From positions 1-21,954 of the forward strand of contig CAMZFJ010000006.1 in NCBI GenBank assembly GCA_947306025.1: a stretch of DNA of 21,954 bases, in the 5' to 3' direction. This stretch comes from an uncultured Fibrobacter sp. (GTDB taxonomy: Bacteria; Fibrobacterota; Fibrobacteria; Fibrobacterales; Fibrobacteraceae). The position numbers and the translations under genes are program-made. Positions 15,211 to 20,865 of the stretch are shown here, one piece after another (position 1 is the stretch's first letter; each line of letters begins with the position of its first letter). The notes under the pieces were generated by a model, which saw only the letters and a program-made list of their open reading frames with translations, had not been told where the DNA came from and did not search any database.

Positions 15211-16202
15211 TGCGCGAGATTTTGCTTTATAAAACCGATAATGCAGAGGTGAAGGTTGAAATCCTTCTGCAAAACGAGAATCTTTGGCTGACTCAGGCAA
15301 AAATGGCGGAGCTGTTTGACGTGCAAAAAGCCGCCATTTCAAAGCACCTGAAGAACATTTTTGCCGAGGGCGAACTCCAAGAAAATTCAGTTGTTTCCAA
15401 AATGGAAACAACTGCCGCCGATGGCAAAAACTATAATACCAATATCTACAACCTCGATGCCATTATCGCGGTAGGGTATCGCATCAACTCAAAGAAAGCG
15501 ACGATGTTCCGTATTTGGGCCACGCAGGTCCTCAAGGAATATATTATCAAGGGGTTCGTCATGAACGACGAACGCCTCAAAAATCCGGTAAATTTCTTCG
15601 GCAAGGACTACTTCGAGGAGCAGCTCGAGCGTATTCGTGAAATCCGTGCTAGCGAGCGGCGCTTCTACCAGAAGATTACGGATATCTATGCCCGGTGCAG
15701 CGCGGACTACAGCCCGGATAGCCAAATTACTAAGGATTTTTTTGCGACGGTTCAGAACAAGTTGCATTATGCAGTCACGCATCAGACTGCGGCGGAAATC
15801 ATTTATTCAAGGGCCGATAGTAAAAAACTCAATATGGGGCTTACGACTTGGAAAAACGCCCCCGATGGGGATATCCGTAAGCCGGATGTTTCCGTTGCCA
15901 AAAATTACCTTTCCCATGAAGAAATTAGGAATCTGAACGAAATTGTTACGATGTACCTAGATTATGCGGAACGTCAGGCGAAGCGTGGACAGGTGATGTA
16001 CATGAAGGACTGGGTTGAAAAACTGAACGCATTCCTCCAGTTCAACGAAGAGGATGTTTTACAGGACAAGGGCAAAGTTACCCACGAAATCGCAACGGCG
16101 TTTGCCGAGGGCGAATATGATAAGTTCCGAGTGATTCGCGATGCGACTTACAAGAGCGACTTTGACAAACTCATGGAAGCTACCGCGAAATATAATGCGT
16201 AA
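15210..16202 (+). CDS. rhuM: RhuM-family (virulence protein) DNA-binding protein
   Basis: The protein begins MREILLYKTDNAEVKVEILL, then LWLTQAKMAELFDVQKAAIS (a helix-turn-helix), NYNTNIYNLDAIIAVGYRIN and FRIWATQVLKEYIIKGFVMN. This order is the diagnostic N-terminal block of the RhuM family. The C-terminal half (SQITKDFFATVQNKLHYAVT, RADSKKLNMGLTTW, VTMYLDYAERQAKRGQVMYM) is also the full-length family pattern. The length of 330 aa is normal. The role is unknown beyond likely DNA binding; genes of this family are common on islands, and some carry Fic-like relatives. I preferred ATG 15210 over an in-frame ATG at 15159, because the latter would place the promoter inside the coding region and adds 17 basic residues foreign to the family. 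It converges on wzm with only 14 bp between stops. Confidence 0.9.
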   Translation: MREILLYKTDNAEVKVEILLQNENLWLTQAKMAELFDVQKAAISKHLKNIFAEGELQENSVVSKMETTAADGKNYNTNIYNLDAIIAVGYRINSKKATMFRIWATQVLKEYIIKGFVMNDERLKNPVNFFGKDYFEEQLERIREIRASERRFYQKITDIYARCSADYSPDSQITKDFFATVQNKLHYAVTHQTAAEIIYSRADSKKLNMGLTTWKNAPDGDIRKPDVSVAKNYLSHEEIRNLNEIVTMYLDYAERQAKRGQVMYMKDWVEKLNAFLQFNEEDVLQDKGKVTHEIATAFAEGEYDKFRVIRDATYKSDFDKLMEATAKYNA

Positions 16203-16216
16203 AATTGTGTTGCTCT

Positions 16217-17068
16217 TTACACCGTATCCATAAACGTTCTTTGTATCTTGTTGAAAATGATAATTCCGAGTGCTAGGATAAATACTGCGAAACCAGCGGT
16301 GTAGCCGAGTGCTGCCCAGCTGAATTCTCCGACGCCGAGCATTCCGAATTTGAAGGTCTCAATAATGCTTGTGAGCGGATTTGCCTGCATGAGCATTTTA
16401 AGGCGCGGGTCTTCGATGGTGCTGAGCGGGTAAATTACGGGGGTGGCGTACATCCAAAGCTGAACGATAAAGCTGAGCAAAAAGGTGAGGTCGCGATACT
16501 TTGTTGTGAGGCTGCTGAACAGGACTCCGAAACCGAGCGCGAGTGCTGCAATGAGTGCGATGAGTAATGGCGTGAGCAAAAGGTAAATGTTGGGGTGAAT
16601 CGGCGCTTCGGTGAAGATAAGGTAATAAGCGAAGACAATGAGGAACAATCCCATCTGGATGCTGAGTCGAACGAGGTTGCTTGTGACGGTAGCGAGTGGC
16701 ACGACGAGGCGCGGGAAATACACCTTGCCGAACATGTTCGCGTTTTCGATGAATGTCTTGCTTGTTTGATTCAGGCATTCCGCAAAGTAAGTCCAAAGGC
16801 AGATGCCTGCGAGGTAAAAGAGCGGTTGCGGGAGCCCGTCGGTGCTGATTTTGGCGATTCCGCCGAACACGACCATGAACATGATTGTGGTCATGATGGG
16901 CTGGATAAAGAACCACAGCGGTCCGAGAATGGTCTGCTTGTACCAAGTGACGATGTCGCGCTTTACGAACATGCGGTAAAGATCGCGATACTGCCAAAGC
17001 TCCCTAAAATCAATCGAGAGCAGGCTTGTCTTGGGCTTGATGATGGTTGTCCATTCGCTTGACTGCAT
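16217..17068 (-). CDS. wzm: Wzm: polysaccharide ABC transporter permease
   Basis: The start region LLSIDFRELWQYRDLYRMFV, with KRDIVTWYKQTILGPLWFFI, is the conserved cytoplasmic N-terminal helix and interfacial segment of Wzm/TagG/KpsM permeases (ABC2 type). Six hydrophobic segments follow, among them IMTTIMFMVVFGGI, MGLFLIVFAYYLIF, LLLTPLLIALIAALALGFGV and TAGFAVFILALGIIIF, with QLWMYATPVIYPLS in the typical place. Length 283 aa, usual for the family. It forms the inner-membrane channel that, with Wzt, moves the finished undecaprenyl-linked glycan to the periplasm. Shine-Dalgarno AGGAAG stands 4-6 nt before ATG 17068. A strong upstream promoter with palindromic operators lies at 17172-17266. 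In related loci wzt follows immediately; here the next minus-strand gene is 1.2 kb away and wzt 3.4 kb away. Confidence 0.95.
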   Translation of the reverse strand: MQSSEWTTIIKPKTSLLSIDFRELWQYRDLYRMFVKRDIVTWYKQTILGPLWFFIQPIMTTIMFMVVFGGIAKISTDGLPQPLFYLAGICLWTYFAECLNQTSKTFIENANMFGKVYFPRLVVPLATVTSNLVRLSIQMGLFLIVFAYYLIFTEAPIHPNIYLLLTPLLIALIAALALGFGVLFSSLTTKYRDLTFLLSFIVQLWMYATPVIYPLSTIEDPRLKMLMQANPLTSIIETFKFGMLGVGEFSWAALGYTAGFAVFILALGIIIFNKIQRTFMDTV

Positions 17069-17116
17069 TGTGCTTCCTGTATAGTCGATTCCTCGAATTC
17101 TTGAATTAAATGTAAT

Positions 17117-17132
17117 ATTCTTGAACGGGTAG
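17117..17132. promoter_or_regulatory. Degenerate third copy of the wzm palindrome
   Basis: ATTCTTGAACGGGTAG resembles the perfect copies ATTCCCGAACGGGAAT at four fewer positions, and its right arm is best kept. Centre-to-centre distance to the next copy is 58 bp. Could be an auxiliary operator or chance. Confidence 0.35.
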
Positions 17133-17171
17133 GGGGTATGAATTTACGCTGTCTTTATGTTTTATAAGGTT

Positions 17172-17193
17172 GATATTCCCGAACGGGAATATC
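17172..17193. promoter_or_regulatory. Palindromic operator candidate, copy 1
   Basis: GATATTCCCG-AA-CGGGAATATC has ten-base arms that are exact inverted complements around a two-base centre. Such a tight palindrome suits a dimeric DNA-binding protein better than an RNA hairpin. It lies about 40-60 nt downstream of the predicted wzm transcription start. Confidence 0.65.
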
Positions 17194-17224
17194 CGCTTGT
17201 TTTACGGCTGGTAATAATTGAAAT

Positions 17225-17240
17225 ATTCCCGAACGGGAAT
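17225..17240. promoter_or_regulatory. Palindromic operator candidate, copy 2, overlapping the wzm -10
   Basis: ATTCCCGAACGGGAAT repeats the core of the copy at 17172 exactly, with centres 50 bp apart (about five helical turns, the same face of the helix). It overlaps the -10 hexamer and predicted start site of the minus-strand promoter for wzm, so a bound protein would repress. The regulator is unknown. It does not resemble the LexA box I remember for Fibrobacter (TGCNC-N4-GTGCA). Confidence 0.7.
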
Positions 17241-17266
17241 GTAATGATGCGAGGGCTTTTTGTCAA
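17238..17266 (-). promoter_or_regulatory. Sigma-70-type promoter reading toward wzm
   Basis: Minus strand: TTGACA (17266-17261), a 17-bp spacer, then TACATT (17243-17238). The hexamers and spacer length are the same as in the RhuM-gene promoter. Transcription would start near 17231 and leave a leader of about 160 nt before wzm. This also accounts for much of the 301-bp gap 17069-17369. Confidence 0.6.
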
Positions 17267-17312
17267 GCCTCCGTTTGTCGGAATGGAACTTGTTGATTTT
17301 ACAATGCACCTG

Positions 17313-17360
17313 TTGCTACTATTAAAATTTTAAATTATATTATAGGTGTATTAAAATTTT
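17313..17360 (+). promoter_or_regulatory. Promoter and putative operators for higBA
   Basis: TTGCTA (17313-17318), 17 bp and TATATT (17336-17341) form a promoter 28 nt before the HigB start. The 12-mer TATTAAAATTTT occurs twice, at 17320-17331 and 17349-17360, on either side of the -10. The first lies in the palindrome TTAAAATTTTAA (17322-17333). Paired inverted-repeat sites around the promoter are the usual arrangement for HigA autorepression. Confidence 0.6.
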
Positions 17361-17369
17361 GAGGTAGAG

Positions 17370-17693
17370 ATGGATATTCTTTTTGAAGATAAGGACTTGC
17401 TGAAATGCGCTACTGATAGGGCGTATGCACTCAAAAGGCTTGGACAGCGTCGTGCACAACGTTATGCTGTGCGGTTGATGCAAATTGACCGTGCTGTAAA
17501 TTTTGAACAGTTGCGAGGCTTGCCTGGACGCTATCATGAATTGGTCGGGAATCGTGCGGGGCAGTGGGCTTGCGATTTGGAGCAACCATATAGGTTGATT
17601 TTCAAGAGTACAAACGAGGGACCGGTTGCGCAAATTGTGTGGGCTAACGAACGCGTTGCGAAAATGCTTGAAATTGTGGATTATCACAAGTGA
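17370..17693 (+). CDS. higB: HigB-type toxin (RelE superfamily)
   Basis: The 107-aa protein carries KRLGQRRAQRYAVRLMQIDR, then FEQLRGLPGRYHELVGNRAG, QWACDLEQPYRLIFKS and VAQIVWANERVAKMLEIVDYHK. The L-P-G-R-x-H-x-L block and the closing strand-helix are the pattern of HigB/plasmid-maintenance killer proteins, ribosome-dependent mRNA interferases. A Shine-Dalgarno GAGG precedes ATG 17370 by about five bases. The antitoxin gene follows after 6 bp, toxin first as usual for higBA. Transcribed against the polysaccharide genes on both sides, so it is an independent unit inserted between the GT2 gene and wzm. Confidence 0.88.
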   Translation: MDILFEDKDLLKCATDRAYALKRLGQRRAQRYAVRLMQIDRAVNFEQLRGLPGRYHELVGNRAGQWACDLEQPYRLIFKSTNEGPVAQIVWANERVAKMLEIVDYHK

Positions 17694-17699
17694 GGATGT

Positions 17700-18695
17700 A
17701 TGATTGACAATGATTTAAAATTGTGGGTGGAGTTCCCTCCAGGAAGGGATTTAGCCGAAAAACTTGAAGAAATGGGCCTTGATGCAAATGATTTGGCCGC
17801 TCGCATGGGCTATACGCCGAAGGCGGTGAATGATATTTTGCAGGGAAATTCTCGCATAACGCCTGAGGTGGCTTTATCGCTTGAAATGATTACCGAAATC
17901 CCAGCTGACTATTGGCTGCGTAGTCAAATTGCTTATGATGAGTATGTTACGCGCGAACGTATCAAGGCTTCGCTTTCGGATCAATCACTTTGGAAAAAGT
18001 CTTTCCCTTCGGAAGTTGTCGTACGCGAATGGGTGCGGTATGACAAGGGTGACGAAAAATCCTTGATACCTCTCCTCAAATTTTTTGCGGTGGCATCTCC
18101 ACAGGCGTGGGATGGCTATTACAAAAAGGCTCAGTTGAAGGTGGCTTTCCGTATTTCTCTTGCCGAGGTTAAGGACCCGTATGCGACATCGGCGTGGATT
18201 CGCCGTGGTGAGATTCTTGCGGATCGTGACCCGATGGAAACACAGGAGCAGATTCCTGTTCGCAAGCGTTTGAAGGCGGCGCTCCCTGAAATTATCGCAT
18301 TCGCGGCTGCCAACAAGGCTTTGCCAAAGCGTGCCAAGAATATTACTTACACGACTCCTGAGGCCGATGTTGTTGACGATTGCATGACGGGCTTGCAGGA
18401 AATTTGCCGCAAAATCGGGATTCGAGTACTGTTTGTGCAAAACTTCAAGAGTGCTCCGATTCACGGGATGTATCGTTGGTACAAGGATGTTCCGCTAATC
18501 CAGCTGCATGACCGTTTTGAAAAACGTGCGACGATGTGGTTTACTTTCTTCCATGAGTTGGCGCATGTGCTGTATCACGGCAAAAAAGGAATTTGTTTAC
18601 AGAATATCGAAATTACGCACAATCATCCTGAAAAAGAGGACGAAGCCAACTGCTTTGCGCAAAAGTGCATGCTCGAAGCAGGTTTCGAGGTGTAA
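17700..18695 (+). CDS. higA: HigA-type antitoxin fused to an ImmA/IrrE metallopeptidase domain
   Basis: Residues 1 to about 90 are an XRE-type HigA domain: FPPGRDLAEKLEEMGLDAND, LAARMGYTPKAVNDILQGN (helix-turn-helix) and ITPEVALSLEMITEIPADYW. Residues of about 235-331 are an ImmA/IrrE-like peptidase with the zinc site FFHELAHVLYHG (HELAH, 285-289) and a downstream EDEANCFAQ supplying the third ligand (E315). The middle part is helical and unrecognised. At 331 aa it is about three times a plain HigA. ImmA/IrrE domains cleave repressors or partner proteins in other systems; here the target could be the toxin or the antitoxin itself. A GAGGA motif overlapping the higB stop serves as ribosome binding site for ATG 17700, which suggests coupling. 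Confidence 0.87.
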   Translation: MIDNDLKLWVEFPPGRDLAEKLEEMGLDANDLAARMGYTPKAVNDILQGNSRITPEVALSLEMITEIPADYWLRSQIAYDEYVTRERIKASLSDQSLWKKSFPSEVVVREWVRYDKGDEKSLIPLLKFFAVASPQAWDGYYKKAQLKVAFRISLAEVKDPYATSAWIRRGEILADRDPMETQEQIPVRKRLKAALPEIIAFAAANKALPKRAKNITYTTPEADVVDDCMTGLQEICRKIGIRVLFVQNFKSAPIHGMYRWYKDVPLIQLHDRFEKRATMWFTFFHELAHVLYHGKKGICLQNIEITHNHPEKEDEANCFAQKCMLEAGFEV

Positions 18696-18710
18696 AATGT
18701 AGTCTTGGAA

Positions 18711-18736
18711 ATTCGCAGTTTATGAATGCTGCGAAT
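18711..18736. terminator. Hairpin between convergent higA and GT2 genes, possible bidirectional terminator
   Basis: ATTCGCAG (18711-18718) and CTGCGAAT (18729-18736) are exact inverted complements with a 10-nt loop. The position between two convergent stops suits a terminator. There is no U tract after it on either strand, so termination would have to be weak or factor-dependent. Confidence 0.45.
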
Positions 18737-18767
18737 CTTGACGATGGCGTTTCTGATAAAGTTGTCC

Positions 18768-19688
18768 TTAAAACGTTCGTTTGCGTACTACGTATTGCGG
18801 TGACTGATTGATGCTGATGTAGATGCGGCCTACATATTCACCGATGAGCCCGAGCAACAGCATAATCATGCCGCCGATAAAGAGTATGGTGGCGAGCATG
18901 CTGGTGTATCCGATTGGGACTGCTGGGAACATCAGTTTCTTGTAAATCACGAAGATGCCTGCTGCAAAGCCGATAGCAGCGCAGATTAAACCGATGAAGG
19001 TTGCTGCGCGGAGTGGCTTTACAGAGAATGCGGTAAAGCCATTAATCCAGAGCCCGAGAAGCCCTGCGATGGTGTAACCGGATTCTCCTTCGAGGCGGAG
19101 GCGGTGATGGACTTCTACGTTGCCGAGATTTTTGGTGGCGCGGAATACAAGGCCGCTGATGTAGGCAAACGGGTGGGGGTAGCGCACGATTTCATCGACG
19201 ATGAATTTGCGCATGATGAAAAAGCTTGTGGTGCGCAGTGTCTTGGGCTGCCCTATGATGGCTTCGGCCATTTTCTTGTTGACCCAGGTTCCAAAGCGTC
19301 GGAACAGGTGCTGCTTGGCGTGCTTGTAGTAACCGTAAACGACGTCGAAGCCTTCTTCTAGCTTGTCGACGAGCTTGAATGTTTCGCTGGCGGGGGTTTG
19401 TCCGTCATCATCAAGACTGACAACGTAGTCGCCAGTAGTTTTGGCGTAACCTGCCATGAGGGCGGAATGTTGTCCGAAATTTTTGGCGAGGCAAATTCCC
19501 TTGATGTGAGGGTCTGCAGCGGCGAGGTTTTCGATGACATTCCAAACATTGTCTGGGCTGCAATCGTTTACGAGAACAATTTCGTAGTCGGTGCCGGGGC
19601 GTGTCGCAACGGTTTCGCGAATTTCGTTTACCACCGTTTCGATGGTATTTTGGCTGCGGTAGCAGGGAATGACGAATGATAGTTTCAT
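18768..19688 (-). CDS. GT2-family polyprenyl-phosphate glycosyltransferase (ArnC/GtrB-like)
   Basis: The start MKLSFVIPCYRSQNTIETVV, IVLVNDCSPDNVW, GICLAKNFGQHSALMAGYAK and YVVSLDDDGQTP (metal site DDD) place this in the DPM1-like branch. Those enzymes transfer a sugar from a nucleotide donor to undecaprenyl phosphate. Two C-terminal membrane helices are visible (ATFIGLICAAIGFAAGIFVI and MLATILFIGGMIMLLLGLIG), with IGEYVGRIYISINQSPQYVV as the usual tail. Length 306 aa. It can supply a membrane-bound sugar donor for decorating the glycan outside the inner membrane. I chose ATG 19688 because it shares a base with the upstream stop (TAATG). A longer frame to 19775 would overlap that gene. No GtrA-like flippase is present nearby. 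Confidence 0.92.
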   Translation of the reverse strand: MKLSFVIPCYRSQNTIETVVNEIRETVATRPGTDYEIVLVNDCSPDNVWNVIENLAAADPHIKGICLAKNFGQHSALMAGYAKTTGDYVVSLDDDGQTPASETFKLVDKLEEGFDVVYGYYKHAKQHLFRRFGTWVNKKMAEAIIGQPKTLRTTSFFIMRKFIVDEIVRYPHPFAYISGLVFRATKNLGNVEVHHRLRLEGESGYTIAGLLGLWINGFTAFSVKPLRAATFIGLICAAIGFAAGIFVIYKKLMFPAVPIGYTSMLATILFIGGMIMLLLGLIGEYVGRIYISINQSPQYVVRKRTF

Positions 19689-20815
19689 TATAAATCTTCC
19701 CACTTGTTGCTTTTGGCAGAGCGTGTTGCCGCTTGCATCATGGCGAGCCCTTCGAGTGATGTCTTGATGCCGCAAACGTATTGGCTGCTAAAGGAACCTG
19801 TTGCAAAGTATTGTTCGAGGCAATCGGCGATATCTTCGTAGTAGTTGGCGAATGCTTCGATGAATCCTGCGGGGTGGCCGGCCTTGAATCGGTTGTAACG
19901 TGGCTGGTTTGCTATTTTCACGCCTCCGGTGCGGTCGCGTAAACTTACGTTCCCATACCGGTCGCATGTTTTGAGCGTTTCGGGTTCCAGCTGAAACCAC
20001 TCGGCGCTGCCTTTGCTGCCATAGACGCGGATGCGGAGGCCGTTGCGGTTTCCTAGTGCGGTCTTGCTGAACCATATTTGCGCACGCATGTTGTTTGTGT
20101 ATTGTACAAGCGCTCCTACGTTATCGACAATTTGCGAAAACAGCCCGAATGTAGCTTGGTCTGCGACGATACGCTTTGGGCGTTCGCCTGTCAAAAAATA
20201 AATCATGTTGTGCAAGTGGCTGCCGAGGTCCAAGGAAATCTTGGGAATCACTGTGTCTTTGAGTCGCCAGCTTTGTGGCTTTGGCGGTTCGCCGGATACT
20301 CCCAGGCGCATAAAGCCTTCTTGTGGCATTTCGACTTGCACTTGCTGGATTGTACCGAGCTTGCCGTCGGCGATGTACTGCTTGAGCTCGCGGATCATCG
20401 GGTAGCCGGTGTAGTTATACGTGGTGCAAAAGAAGCCTTTGGTTTCTTCGACTTTTTGGGCGATGTCTTTGCCTTCTTCAAAGCTTGTGGCGAGCGACTT
20501 TTCGCAGATGACGGGGAAGCCGGCTTCGAGGGCTTCGATGACGATGTCTTTGTGTAAATCTGTGGGCGCGAGTACGATTACGGCGTCGAGTTTGCCTTTT
20601 TCTGCTTGGAGCAGTTCTTGATAGTTGCTGTAGGTGCGCTCTGGCGATACGCCCCAGGTCTTGGCGGTTTTCTGGTTTGTTTCTTCGTGCGTGCTGAATG
20701 ATCCCGCGACAAGTTCAAAATGGCCGTCCATTTGGCATGCGGCTTTGTGGACTTCGCCAATGGCAGAATTGACTCCGCCTCCGATAAATGCTATCTGATA
20801 AGGTTCCTTCTTCAT
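19688..20815 (-). CDS. Gfo/Idh/MocA-family oxidoreductase
   Basis: The N-terminal Rossmann motif QIAFIGGGVNSAIGEVH is followed by VIVLAPTDLHKDIVIEALEA and PVICEKSLATSFEEG, with the E-K pair characteristic of the family. The C-terminal half (VISKISLDLGSHLHNMIYFL and GSAEWFQLEPE) fits the substrate-binding domain. The exact sugar is unknown. In polysaccharide loci these enzymes oxidise or reduce nucleotide-activated sugars with NAD(P). Length 375 aa. A TATATT box ends 7 nt before ATG 20815. The stop overlaps the next start (TAATG), so it is coupled to the GT2 gene. Confidence 0.9.
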   Translation of the reverse strand: MKKEPYQIAFIGGGVNSAIGEVHKAACQMDGHFELVAGSFSTHEETNQKTAKTWGVSPERTYSNYQELLQAEKGKLDAVIVLAPTDLHKDIVIEALEAGFPVICEKSLATSFEEGKDIAQKVEETKGFFCTTYNYTGYPMIRELKQYIADGKLGTIQQVQVEMPQEGFMRLGVSGEPPKPQSWRLKDTVIPKISLDLGSHLHNMIYFLTGERPKRIVADQATFGLFSQIVDNVGALVQYTNNMRAQIWFSKTALGNRNGLRIRVYGSKGSAEWFQLEPETLKTCDRYGNVSLRDRTGGVKIANQPRYNRFKAGHPAGFIEAFANYYEDIADCLEQYFATGSFSSQYVCGIKTSLEGLAMMQAATRSAKSNKWEDL

Positions 20816-20822
20816 ATTTTGG

Positions 20823-20828
20823 AATATA
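20823..20828 (-). promoter_or_regulatory. -10-like box before the oxidoreductase gene
   Basis: Minus-strand TATATT with 7 nt to the ATG at 20815, predicting a leaderless or one-base-leader transcript. No convincing -35 hexamer. The 50-bp gap 20816-20865 otherwise shows nothing. Confidence 0.4.
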
Positions 20829-20865
20829 AGTTTTTTCTTTCAGATAAGATGGCTAATTCTGGAAT

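Noticed and set aside
12828..16216. The wzm-wzt insert as a transposon or integrative element
   Set aside because: No transposase, integrase, terminal inverted repeats or matching target-site duplication at both ends was seen; only a 13-mer repeat around part of it.
16398..17062. Long open frames on both strands inside wzm
   Set aside because: Arg/His/Pro-rich or Glu/Asp-rich translations with no motif; wzm itself has all family hallmarks.
17117..17240. The wzm palindromes as LexA boxes or a CRISPR array
   Set aside because: The sequence differs from LexA boxes I know, and two or three copies with unequal spacing do not make an array.
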